From the NCBI GenBank assembly GCA_934278965.1, contig CAKQWL010000085.1:1-7229 (forward strand): a DNA stretch of 7,229 nucleotides, read 5' to 3'. This DNA is from an uncultured Clostridia bacterium (GTDB lineage Bacteria; Bacillota; Clostridia; Peptostreptococcales; Anaerovoracaceae). The notes under the pieces are model-generated. The model searched no databases, had not been told where the DNA came from, and saw only the letters and a program-made list of their open reading frames with translations. Both the position numbers and the translations under genes were made by a program. Position 1 is the stretch's first letter, and each line of letters opens with the position of its first letter. This document shows, piece after piece, positions 1 to 6,893 of the stretch.

Positions 1-214
1 TCACAATACCGTCGTATACCCCGTAAGCCTGCTGGATCTGATCCACCAGATCGCCCTCATGATTGGACTGAAAAAAATCAACCTCTACCCCGGCCTTTTC
101 CGCCTCATCCTGAATAAATGACAACAAATCCGCATAAGTCCTGCTGCCGTAAATCGCAGGCTCGCGCAGTCCCAGCAAATTTAAGTTAGGACCGTTTATT
201 ACGAGAATTTTCAT
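1..214 (-). CDS. aroQ: Type II 3-dehydroquinate dehydratase, N-terminal part (3' end beyond left edge)
   Basis: Encodes the first 71 residues of a type II dehydroquinase, the small cytosolic enzyme that dehydrates 3-dehydroquinate to 3-dehydroshikimate (shikimate step 3). The start is the ATG whose first base is 214; translation opens MKILVINGPNLNLLG, the family's hallmark N-terminus. N10 and N12, R17 and Y22 (in LREPAIYG) match the conserved asparagine, arginine and catalytic tyrosine of the lid region, and FQSNHEGDLVD (residues 48-58) is the next conserved block. The catalytic histidine region and the C-terminus lie outside the window. The start overlaps the aroE-aroK stop as ATGA, with AAGGAAG at 229..223 as ribosome binding site eight bases upstream, so translational coupling is likely. 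Full-length family members are about 140-150 residues, so roughly half is visible. The name follows the type II enzyme usage; aroQ is also used for a chorismate mutase class, which this is not. Confidence 0.96.
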   Translation of the reverse strand, partial: MKILVINGPNLNLLGLREPAIYGSRTYADLLSFIQDEAEKAGVEVDFFQSNHEGDLVDQIQQAYGVYDGIV

Positions 215-1485
215 GGTTTTTTCTTCCTTTCATTTTGATCGTCCGTCCGATCCTTCGGGGCATCCGCAAGCTGCGCGCAGATTTGATCCGCAGCCCGTTC
301 CGGGGTCTCTGAATTCTCCGCTGTAAAATCAGAAAACGCCCGATAAAGAGGTGCCCGTTTTCGGTACATCTCCTCCGCATCCTGACGCTGCGAAAGTGGT
401 CTTCCCGTTTTTTCCAACTGCGTAATCGGACGAACGATCCAGACGATTTTTCCGTTCTGATGCAGCAAAGGATAATTCTCATCGCGTGTAACACAGCCGC
501 CCCCGGTTGCAAGGATCTGTCCGGACAGCTTCCCAACTTCCGCCAGGACCTCCGTTTCAAGTTTTCGGAAGAATTCCTCTCCGAATTTCTCAAAAATCTC
601 CGGAATCGAGCATCCCGCCTTTTCTTCCACGAAAAGATCCGTATCCAGGACCGGCCGCCCAAGCCGCCTGCCCAAGATCCGCGCGATGGTCGTTTTTCCG
701 CATCCCGGCATACCGATCAAAATGATGTTCTGCATGGAGCCTTCCAGTTCCTCTTCAATCTCGCCAATCCTCTCATTCGGTATATCTTGCCCGGTAAAAA
801 GCTCCGCACTTCGCTTTGCCTGTGCTACCAGCATATGAAGTCCGCCGGCATACGGAATACCCAGCTTCTCCGCCTGCAAAAGCAGTGCTGTCCGCGCCGG
901 ATTGTAGACAATATCAAGCACACCGCAGCACTTTGGAAACGCCGTGAGAGAAAGCGGCGCTTTCCCGTTTGACGGATACATGCCGACCGGAGTCGTATTG
1001 ACGATAATCTCGGCATCCTGATGACGGTATAAATTTTCGTAATTGTCCTTTCCGCTTCGCGAAATCACGATCACTTCCCTTGCAGAGAGCGCACGCATCA
1101 CCGCGACAGCCGTCTTCGACGCTCCGCCGCTCCCGAGCACCAGCACTTTTTTTCCTGCTGCCGTAATCCCGCTTTTCTGTATCATGGCACGGAAGCCATA
1201 GGCATCCGTATTCGCACCGTACAAGGTCCTGTCCCCGCGGCGGACGAGCGTGTTGACGCTTCCGATGCAGGCCGCCTCCGGTTCAAGCTCATCACAATAC
1301 GGGATGACCTCCGTCTTGTACGGAATCGTTACATTCAGTCCCTGCCAGTCACCGTTCCGGATGAAGTCGTCCAGTTCCTCTCTCTTCTTCTCATAGATTC
1401 GATATTCATAATCTGCAAGTCTCGCATGAATCTCCGGTGAATAACTATGCGCAAGCTTCTCACCCAGCAGCCCGAACCTGCCCAT
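211..1485 (-). CDS. aroE-aroK: Fused shikimate dehydrogenase - shikimate kinase
   Basis: A 424-residue bifunctional protein for two successive steps: NADPH-dependent reduction of 3-dehydroshikimate to shikimate, then ATP-dependent 3-phosphorylation. Residues 1-250 are AroE: substrate-binding HSYSP (13-17), NVTIPYK with catalytic K57, NTD with catalytic D94, the GSGGAS dinucleotide loop (118-123), an SRSG loop near 142-145 whose arginine fits NADPH binding, NTTPVGM, and GLHMLVAQA near the domain end. Residues 251-424 are shikimate kinase: P-loop GMPGCGKTT (258-266), DTD (281-283), FFRKLE with shikimate-binding R307, GGG (328-330), R362 in GRPLS and R377 in RKRAPLY. All key residues I checked are present in both halves, so both should be active. 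The junction is at M251 with almost no linker. The last 15 or so residues are a charged tail whose codons also carry the aroQ ribosome binding site. The start overlaps the pheA stop (TAATG), with GAGG seven bases upstream. Confidence 0.97.
   Translation of the reverse strand: MGRFGLLGEKLAHSYSPEIHARLADYEYRIYEKKREELDDFIRNGDWQGLNVTIPYKTEVIPYCDELEPEAACIGSVNTLVRRGDRTLYGANTDAYGFRAMIQKSGITAAGKKVLVLGSGGASKTAVAVMRALSAREVIVISRSGKDNYENLYRHQDAEIIVNTTPVGMYPSNGKAPLSLTAFPKCCGVLDIVYNPARTALLLQAEKLGIPYAGGLHMLVAQAKRSAELFTGQDIPNERIGEIEEELEGSMQNIILIGMPGCGKTTIARILGRRLGRPVLDTDLFVEEKAGCSIPEIFEKFGEEFFRKLETEVLAEVGKLSGQILATGGGCVTRDENYPLLHQNGKIVWIVRPITQLEKTGRPLSQRQDAEEMYRKRAPLYRAFSDFTAENSETPERAADQICAQLADAPKDRTDDQNERKKKP
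733..756 (-). promoter_or_regulatory. Possible internal start for free shikimate kinase
   Basis: At the boundary between the AroE and AroK domains, codon 251 is ATG (735..733), exactly where a free-standing shikimate kinase would begin (MQNIILIGMPG). It is preceded by GGAAGG at 745..740, four bases from the ATG, and by GAGG at 753..750, fourteen bases away. Both are Shine-Dalgarno-like but neither has ideal spacing. It may be the remnant of the start of a once separate aroK, or a weak live site giving some separate kinase. The arrangement is seen in the sequence; the function is inference, and glutamate-rich coding (GEIEEELEG) could give the same purine run by chance. Confidence 0.35.
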
Positions 1486-2627
1486 TACAATACCTCACTG
1501 TAGCTTCCGAGATACGAAAACTCTTCACTGATTGTCTGCAGCTCCGAAAGCAGCTGGATAAACTGCGGAGAATAGACCGGCGTTTCAATATCGAAATAAA
1601 ACATAAATTCAAAATCACGATCCGGCATCGGACGGCTTTCCAATTTATTCAGGTTAATTCCCAGTGCATAAAACCGTGAAAGAACCTTGTAAAGCGAGCC
1701 CGGCCGATGTGAAATCACCAGCATCAGACTGGTCCGGTCAGCACCCGGATAAATTTCAAGATTTTTTGAAATACAGATAAAACGCGTATAATTATTGCCC
1801 TGATCCTGCACATCCGCCGCGACATTCTCCAGTCCGTACAACTGCGCACAGGAGCGTGAGGAAAGCGCCGCCACATCCTTTCGATCCGACTCCGCAACCA
1901 TTTTGGCCGCAACAGCGGTATTCTCACAAGGAATCACCTTCACGCCCTCCAGGCCTTCCAGGAATCGGCTGCACTGGCTGATCGCCTGTTCATGTGAATA
2001 AATTTCCCGAACCTCGGAAAGTTTTGTACCCGGTTTTGCCAGAAGATTATGGTCTACTTTAAGCCGAATACTCCGGACAATCCTGAAATTATGCTTCATC
2101 ATCAGATCATAAACCGCATTCACGGAGCCGGCGGTGCTGTTCTCGAGAGGAATCACACCGTACTTGCAAAGTCCTTTTTCAATTGCAGAGAAAACAGCGT
2201 CGAAATTCGAAAAATAAAATACATTCGCGAGTCGGAACAGTTTGTCACAGGCCAGCTGAGAATACGCCCCCTCGACCCCCTGACACGCCACGGTCGCCGT
2301 CTGTGGGAAAAGAGGCCCAGTCGTCCGGATCGCTTCTGTTACCTGTTCCACAAGCGGTGTTGTCTCTCCCAAAAGGCGATTCTGACAGCTTCGGCTCAAT
2401 TCAAAAATAAGCGAGTAAAGGGAGACCGCGTACTCTTTCAGCTCCTCCGGCATCATCTCCGAAACCGCAAGAAGCTTCTCCCGCTCTCTCGCCGGATCCA
2501 GCACCGGCATTTTGTTTTTCTGCTTGTACTCCGCGATCTTTGCGGAGATTTCCATCCGCTCCCCAAAAAGCTTGAGCATTTCCTGATCGATCGCATCAAT
2601 TTTTTCTCTGTAATCGGTTAAATTCAT
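1485..2627 (-). CDS. pheA: Bifunctional chorismate mutase - prephenate dehydratase (P-protein)
   Basis: A 380-residue cytosolic enzyme that converts chorismate to prephenate and then prephenate to phenylpyruvate, the phenylalanine branch. Residues 1-85 or so are an AroQ-class chorismate mutase: R7, R24, K35, D44, R47 and E48 line up with E. coli PheA R11, R28, K39, D48, R51 and E52. Residues 110-285 or so are prephenate dehydratase: GVEGAYSQ, IPLENSTAGSV, YSHEQAISQC and the catalytic NNYTRF near 278-283. Residues 298-380 are an ACT domain with RPGSL and LESRP, the motifs that bind phenylalanine in the family, so feedback inhibition by phenylalanine is expected. The length is close to that of E. 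coli PheA (386). The ATG at 2627 lies three bases after the aroC stop, with GTGAGG ending six bases upstream. The TAA stop shares one base with the aroE-aroK start. No defects seen. Confidence 0.97.
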   Translation of the reverse strand: MNLTDYREKIDAIDQEMLKLFGERMEISAKIAEYKQKNKMPVLDPAREREKLLAVSEMMPEELKEYAVSLYSLIFELSRSCQNRLLGETTPLVEQVTEAIRTTGPLFPQTATVACQGVEGAYSQLACDKLFRLANVFYFSNFDAVFSAIEKGLCKYGVIPLENSTAGSVNAVYDLMMKHNFRIVRSIRLKVDHNLLAKPGTKLSEVREIYSHEQAISQCSRFLEGLEGVKVIPCENTAVAAKMVAESDRKDVAALSSRSCAQLYGLENVAADVQDQGNNYTRFICISKNLEIYPGADRTSLMLVISHRPGSLYKVLSRFYALGINLNKLESRPMPDRDFEFMFYFDIETPVYSPQFIQLLSELQTISEEFSYLGSYSEVL

Positions 2628-2630
2628 TTT

Positions 2631-3701
2631 CTACCTCACTTCCTTCGCACGCGCCAGAAGCGCATCATAAACAGCAATTGCAGCCGCAGCCTCCACACAC
2701 GGCACCGCACGCGGTACAATGCACGGATCGTGGCGGCCTTTTACCCGGAGAATTTCCAGTTCCATGGTTTTCAAATTGACACTTTTCTGCGCTGAGGCAA
2801 TCGACGGCGTCGGCTTCAGCGCGACACGGAATACCACCGGCATTCCATTGGTAATTCCGCCTAAAATCCCGCCTGCGTGGTTCGTTTCCGTGCCGATTTT
2901 TCCGTCTGTCACACAGAACGCGTCATTGTTTTCGCTTCCGCGCATTCCGGCAGCCGCAAATCCCGCCCCGAATTCGATTCCTTTCACTGCCGGAATTCCG
3001 AACACCGCGGAAGCAATCCGATTTTCCATTCCGTCAAACATCGGATCCCCAAGACCTGCCGGCAGTCCTAATATCTTGCATTCCACGACACCTCCGACAG
3101 AGTCTCCTTCTTCCTTCGCGCGCAAGATCTCTTCCTGCATCCTTTTTCCGGCCTGTTCACAGACAACCGGGAAATCTTTTTCAGCGGTGCTTTCCAAAAG
3201 TTCACCTTCATCCTGCACTTGTGCGATCGATGCGATCCTCGAAATAATTCGGATTCCCTCCTGCTGTAAAAGCTGAAGACAAATTCCTCCCGCAATGCAA
3301 AGCGGAGCCGTCAAGCGCCCGGAGAAATGGCCGCCTCCTGCCCAATCCTGCGCTCCGCCGTATTTTACATGCGCCGTATAATCGGCATGTCCCGGTCTTG
3401 GCAAAACTGCGAGCTCCGCGTAATCCTGTGATCTCGTATCGCTATTTCGAATAACCGCTGTAAGCGGCGCGCCGCACGTTTTTCCATCCTTGAGCCCCGA
3501 AAGAAATTCCGGAAGGTCCGTTTCTTGTCGAGGAGTCGAGTAAGCATTTTGCCCCGGTCTCCGCCGATTCAAAAAGTGTGTCAATTCCTCTTCATCTATC
3601 CGGAATCCCGCCGGGAGTCCTTCCAGGGTCACTCCGATCGCAGGACTGTGAGATTGTCCGAAAATGGTCATTCGCCATTCTTTTCCATAACTGCTGCTCA
3701 T
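2631..3701 (-). CDS. aroC: Chorismate synthase
   Basis: Catalyses the last common step, 1,4-trans elimination of phosphate from EPSP to give chorismate, using reduced FMN. The 356-residue protein is of family length. Visible landmarks: H18 in FGQSHS (usually FGESHG), RRRPGQ (46-51) for FMN binding, RPGHADYT with conserved H105, GGGHFSGRLTA (122-132) in place of the GGGRSSARETA of many homologues, and GRHDPC (321-326) followed by VPRAVPCVEA. I start it at 3701 (MSSSYGKEW), not at the ATG six bases earlier, because AGAGGAG (3716..3710) is eight bases from 3701 but only two from 3707, and family members begin directly before the GK motif. The start overlaps the aroA stop as ATGA. The TAG stop is followed by three bases and then pheA. 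The motif variants look like a clostridial subfamily, not damage. Confidence 0.97.
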   Translation of the reverse strand: MSSSYGKEWRMTIFGQSHSPAIGVTLEGLPAGFRIDEEELTHFLNRRRPGQNAYSTPRQETDLPEFLSGLKDGKTCGAPLTAVIRNSDTRSQDYAELAVLPRPGHADYTAHVKYGGAQDWAGGGHFSGRLTAPLCIAGGICLQLLQQEGIRIISRIASIAQVQDEGELLESTAEKDFPVVCEQAGKRMQEEILRAKEEGDSVGGVVECKILGLPAGLGDPMFDGMENRIASAVFGIPAVKGIEFGAGFAAAGMRGSENNDAFCVTDGKIGTETNHAGGILGGITNGMPVVFRVALKPTPSIASAQKSVNLKTMELEILRVKGRHDPCIVPRAVPCVEAAAAIAVYDALLARAKEVR

Positions 3702-5002
3702 ATGCATTTCTCCTCTATTTTAAGAGTTTCCAAGTCCTCCCAGAAGTCCGGATAGGACTTTTCCACACAACGGCTCCCCTGAATTTCTACCGGCGCAGCA
3801 CAGATTGAAGCTGCTGCCGCTGCTGCCATCGCAATCCGATGATCATTGTGAGGATTGACGGACGCACCTCCCGGAAGCAGCGGACACCCGCAGATGCGAA
3901 GCCCCTCTTCCTCTTCGATCACACGAGCCCCAAGCACCGTCAGCATTTCCGCCGTGCTCGAGAGCCGATCCGATTCTTTGATCCGAAGCCTTCCTGCGTT
4001 GATAATCTGCGTCTCGCCCTCTGCTGCCGCCGCGACCACACTTAATACCGGGATCAAATCCGGGATCTGCGCGGCATCGATCCGACATCCCGTCAGTCTT
4101 TTCTTTCGCACGGTGACGGCATCTTCCGAAGCAGTCACCTCTGCTCCGAACTCGGAAAGCACATTCAAAACCGCGCGATCTCCCTGGAGAGAGTTCTGCC
4201 GCAATCCCTGTACTGTAATCCCATTCTTCGAGAGCGCGCCCATACAGAGAAAGAAGGCCGCTCCGGAGTAATCTCCCTCGGCGCGTACTTCTAAAGGAAG
4301 CCGGCTCCTTTGGCCTCCCGGAATAGCATAGACATTTCCCGTTTTTTCCATCCGGATATCCGCCAGGCAGAGTGCCTCCTCTGTCATCGCGATATATCCT
4401 GCCGACTCGATCGGCCCCGTAACCGTGAGGCTGCTCTCCCCTTCCAGAAGCGGCAACGCCATTAAAAGTCCTGAAATATATTGTGATGAGATATTTCCCG
4501 GCAAGCAGTAGGCACCCGCTCTCAGACGGCCGCTTACCGAAAGAAATTCTCCTTTTTTTTCGATCTCAGCGCCGAATCGCATCAATTCACGATCCAGCGG
4601 TGCAAGAGGCCGCTCCGGAAGTCTTCCTTCCATCCGAAAAACGGCCTTTTTCCCAAGCGCGCATACCACCGGCAGAAGAAAACGCAGTGTTGACCCGCTC
4701 TCTCCACAGGGAAGAAGGCACCTTTCCCCTTCGGAAGCCTCGTTTTCGGCAACTTCATTCTGCGGTATCGGGACAATGCGATACCCGCTTTGCCCCTCTT
4801 CTTCATGATATTTTTCAATCTGTGCGCCGAGTGCACGAAGGCAAGCAGCAGTAGCTTCAATGTCTTTGGAAATCCCGTCCGCCAGCACCACCGTTTCCTG
4901 CTGTCCGAGCGCCGCAAGAATCATCAATCGATGGGCTTCCGACTTGGAAGCCGGAACGCGGACACTTCCGGTTCTTGCGCCCGGTTTCACTGCTCTTTTC
5001 AT
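3698..5002 (-). CDS. aroA: 3-phosphoshikimate 1-carboxyvinyltransferase (EPSP synthase)
   Basis: Transfers the enolpyruvyl group of phosphoenolpyruvate to shikimate-3-phosphate; this is the enzyme inhibited by glyphosate. The 434-residue protein is of family length and is built of the two repeated-fold halves. Landmarks: ASKSEAHR with K20 and R25, the PEP loop GESGSTLR (100-107), GRLPERP (127-132), SSQYISG (172-178), catalytic D314 in IPDLIPVL, IKESDR (341-346), NPHNDHRIA (383-391) and K415 in VEKSYPDF. The start is the ATG at 5002, because AGGAGG (5014..5009) lies six bases upstream and MKRAVKPG leads straight into the first strand. An in-frame ATG at 5065 would add 21 residues of unrelated sequence deep inside aroB. 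The start overlaps the aroB stop as ATGA and the stop overlaps the aroC start as ATGA. The glycine of the PEP loop (E. coli G96) is kept, and the loop otherwise differs from the E. coli GNAGTAMR form. Confidence 0.97.
   Translation of the reverse strand: MKRAVKPGARTGSVRVPASKSEAHRLMILAALGQQETVVLADGISKDIEATAACLRALGAQIEKYHEEEGQSGYRIVPIPQNEVAENEASEGERCLLPCGESGSTLRFLLPVVCALGKKAVFRMEGRLPERPLAPLDRELMRFGAEIEKKGEFLSVSGRLRAGAYCLPGNISSQYISGLLMALPLLEGESSLTVTGPIESAGYIAMTEEALCLADIRMEKTGNVYAIPGGQRSRLPLEVRAEGDYSGAAFFLCMGALSKNGITVQGLRQNSLQGDRAVLNVLSEFGAEVTASEDAVTVRKKRLTGCRIDAAQIPDLIPVLSVVAAAAEGETQIINAGRLRIKESDRLSSTAEMLTVLGARVIEEEEGLRICGCPLLPGGASVNPHNDHRIAMAAAAAASICAAPVEIQGSRCVEKSYPDFWEDLETLKIEEKCI
3702..3716 (-). 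promoter_or_regulatory. aroC ribosome binding site that decides the start
   Basis: AGAGGAG at 3716..3710 lies inside the last codons of aroA. It sits two bases before the ATG at 3707 and eight before the in-frame ATG at 3701. The eight-base spacing favours 3701, which also gives the ATGA overlap with the aroA stop used at other junctions here. Confidence 0.75.
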
Positions 5003-6063
5003 TGAATTCCTCCTGCGTGTATAAAGCTTTCCAATTGTTCTGCCGGAAGCTCCTCCAATCTGCATTTTCCGATTTTCTCCGGAAGGACAAGCGTTATCCG
5101 ATCTCCGTTCATCTTTTTGTCCGACATCACTGCACGCAGCAGTTCCTCCGCACTAAAATCGGTTCCGGTCGGGAGTCCATATTCTTTCAATACAGAAAGA
5201 ATGGCTTCAACCGTCTCCGCGCCGCAAATCCCTTTTTGAAAGGCCGCCCGTGCAATCAGCGCCATTCCCGCAGCCACAGCCTCACCGTGCAGGATTTTAA
5301 ATCCGCTGCACGCCTCGATTGCGTGGCCGATGGTATGTCCGAGATTTAGAAGCTGACGCTTCCCCCGATCAAACTCATCCTCTGCAACGATATCCCGTTT
5401 CATCGATACACAGGTAGTAATCACATGCTCCAACTGATTTTTAATCGGCTGTTCCCGAAGCTCCCGGAAGAATTCCGCATTGCCGAGAATCCCGTATTTG
5501 ATCACCTCCGCGCAGCCGCAGCGATACTCCTCTTCCGGAAGCGTTTTCAGTACCTCCGGATCACAAAGGACAAGAGACGGCTGATAAAAACAGCCTACCT
5601 GATTTTTCCCGGTTTCCAAATTCACCGCCGTCTTTCCCCCCACGGATGAATCCACCGCCGCAAGAAGCGTTGTCGGAATCTGTATAAACGGAATTCCCCT
5701 TTGATATGTCGCCGCGGCAAATCCCGTGATATCTCCCGGTATTCCGCCTCCGAGAGCCACCAAAAAATCACTCCGCGTCAAATGATTCTCTGAAAGGAAA
5801 TGAACGATTTCTCCATAAACAGCGAGCGTTTTGCTCTGTTCCCCATGCGGAAATACAAAAGAAACAACGCGAAAGCCGGCTTCCCGAAGCGCGTCACAAG
5901 CCCGTTTCCCGTAAAGCTCAAACACGCGATCGTCTGAAACGACGGCCGCGATCTTCGCGCTGCCGGAGACCGCCCTGCGGGCAAATTTACCAAGATCGCC
6001 GAGTATCCCTCTTTCGACGATCACATCGTATTCTCTCGAAGCACTGATTCGGATTGCAGGCAT
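4999..6063 (-). CDS. aroB: 3-dehydroquinate synthase
   Basis: Cyclises DAHP to 3-dehydroquinate (shikimate step 2) with catalytic NAD+ and a divalent metal. The 354-residue protein is of normal length. Landmarks: the NAD loop GGGIPGD (105-111), ATYQRGIPFIQIPTT, VDSSVGGK with K144, GKNQVG, AEVIKYG with metal ligand E186 and K189, GHTIGH with H243 and H247, and HGEAVAAGM with H259. E186, H243 and H259 have the spacing of the three metal ligands in the Aspergillus enzyme, so the active site is intact. The residue after GGGI is proline, where homologues I recall usually have a small aliphatic residue. The ATG at 6063 shares one base with the tyrA stop (TAATG), and AGGAGG (6079..6074) lies ten bases upstream inside tyrA. 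The conserved DSSVGGK and metal sites argue against related sugar cyclases such as 2-deoxy-scyllo-inosose synthase. Confidence 0.97.
   Translation of the reverse strand: MPAIRISASREYDVIVERGILGDLGKFARRAVSGSAKIAAVVSDDRVFELYGKRACDALREAGFRVVSFVFPHGEQSKTLAVYGEIVHFLSENHLTRSDFLVALGGGIPGDITGFAAATYQRGIPFIQIPTTLLAAVDSSVGGKTAVNLETGKNQVGCFYQPSLVLCDPEVLKTLPEEEYRCGCAEVIKYGILGNAEFFRELREQPIKNQLEHVITTCVSMKRDIVAEDEFDRGKRQLLNLGHTIGHAIEACSGFKILHGEAVAAGMALIARAAFQKGICGAETVEAILSVLKEYGLPTGTDFSAEELLRAVMSDKKMNGDRITLVLPEKIGKCRLEELPAEQLESFIHAGGIQ
5003..5014 (-). promoter_or_regulatory. aroA ribosome binding site
   Basis: AGGAGG at 5014..5009 with a six-base spacer to the ATG at 5002. This is the strongest Shine-Dalgarno in the window, and it lies inside the last codons of aroB. 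It rules out the upstream in-frame ATG at 5065 as the main start. Confidence 0.85.
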
Positions 6064-6893
6064 TATCCGTCTACCTCCTCTTTTCGTCTCTTTCCTTCTT
6101 CCAGAAGTTCCGTCAAACGGTCAAAATCCCCATTGCGTATCGCGTCCTGATACGCCTTTAGATTCTCAATAAAAAGATCCAGTTCCCGCAAGAGGTAATC
6201 GCTGTTCTCCAAAAATAGCTCTCCCCACATGGTCGGATTCAGCCATGCGACACGCGTCATATCCTTGTAGCTTCCTGCCGAAAATCCTTTGTGCAGGCTC
6301 GCCGTAGGGCTCTTAATATAAGCATTCGACACGACATGTGCCATCTGGGAAGTAAAGGCAATCATTTCATCGTGCTGTGCCGCGGTAGTGACCGAAATCT
6401 TCCCGAAGCCAGCCGGAGCGAGAAGCTCCTTGACGCGTGCCAGAAGTTCGATATCATCAAAATCCGGCGGCACAATTACCATTGGTGCCCGATGAAACAG
6501 ACGGTCCGTCGCGTATTTAAATCCGGAGTACTGCGTCCCGGCCATCGGGTGGCCTCCCAGATAGGTGATTCCATGCGCTTTTGCGATCGGAAAACACTCA
6601 CCGCACACTACACGCTTTGTTCCGCAGCAGTCAATGACAACCGGCTTTGTCCCGATATACGGCGCGTTTTCCCGCAAATACTCCACCGCCGCCATCGGAT
6701 ATACCGCAAGCAGGATCAAATCACACTGCGGCAAAGTCTCCCGGTTTAAATCACCGTTTACCGCTCCGTCGATCTTTGCGAACTCCAGCACCGAATGCTC
6801 TTTGTCAAAGGCAAACACTGTATGGCCTTCTTTCTGATAAGCCTTAGCGAAGGATCCTCCAATCAGCCCGAGGCCGACAATCCCGACAATCAT
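6063..6893 (-). CDS. tyrA: Prephenate dehydrogenase (no ACT domain)
   Basis: Oxidatively decarboxylates prephenate to 4-hydroxyphenylpyruvate, the tyrosine branch. The 276-residue protein has an N-terminal Rossmann domain, with GLGLIGGS at 7-14 and D30 at the end of the second strand (AFDKE), which suggests NAD+ preference over NADP+. The C-terminal helical domain holds [12 protein letters not shown] (113-124) with the conserved H115, and [10 protein letters not shown] with H186, matching the catalytic histidine regions of the family. No ACT domain follows, unlike the longer Bacillus-type TyrA, so control by tyrosine is not obvious from the sequence. The start at 6893 (MIVGIVGLG) is placed directly before the Rossmann strand, with GGGAGG (6909..6904) ten bases upstream. 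The in-frame ATG at 6977 would add 28 unrelated residues inside the DAHP synthase gene. The start overlaps the aroF stop as ATGA. An arogenate dehydrogenase role cannot be excluded from sequence alone. Confidence 0.95.
   Translation of the reverse strand: MIVGIVGLGLIGGSFAKAYQKEGHTVFAFDKEHSVLEFAKIDGAVNGDLNRETLPQCDLILLAVYPMAAVEYLRENAPYIGTKPVVIDCCGTKRVVCGECFPIAKAHGITYLGGHPMAGTQYSGFKYATDRLFHRAPMVIVPPDFDDIELLARVKELLAPAGFGKISVTTAAQHDEMIAFTSQMAHVVSNAYIKSPTASLHKGFSAGSYKDMTRVAWLNPTMWGELFLENSDYLLRELDLFIENLKAYQDAIRNGDFDRLTELLEEGKRRKEEVDG

Noticed and set aside
517..528. Perfect 12-base palindrome CTGTCCGGACAG as an operator or terminator
   Set aside because: It lies inside the kinase coding region, has no T-run and no loop, and does not extend further; it is best explained by coding plus the common TCCGGA hexamer.
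186..662. Minus-strand open frame of 158 codons in another frame of aroE-aroK running into aroQ
   Set aside because: Extremely arginine-rich translation, overlaps the kinase domain out of frame, no family features.
460..972. Plus-strand open frame of 170 codons opposite aroE-aroK
   Set aside because: Antisense to well conserved catalytic motifs of both domains; no motif or convincing ribosome binding site recognised.
2049..2621. Plus-strand open frame of 190 codons opposite pheA
   Set aside because: It lies fully antisense to a clear pheA, has no recognisable domain and has an arginine- and histidine-rich shadow-type composition.
2719..3276. Plus-strand open frame of 185 codons opposite aroC
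   Set aside because: Antisense to conserved chorismate synthase; serine- and proline-rich low-information translation typical of a shadow frame.
3702..3707. aroC start at the ATG two codons upstream
   Set aside because: Only two bases separate it from the Shine-Dalgarno; the 3701 ATG has eight-base spacing.
5003..5065. Longer aroA start at 5065
   Set aside because: The AGGAGG site and ATGA overlap at 5002 fit much better, and the extra residues do not resemble EPSP synthase.
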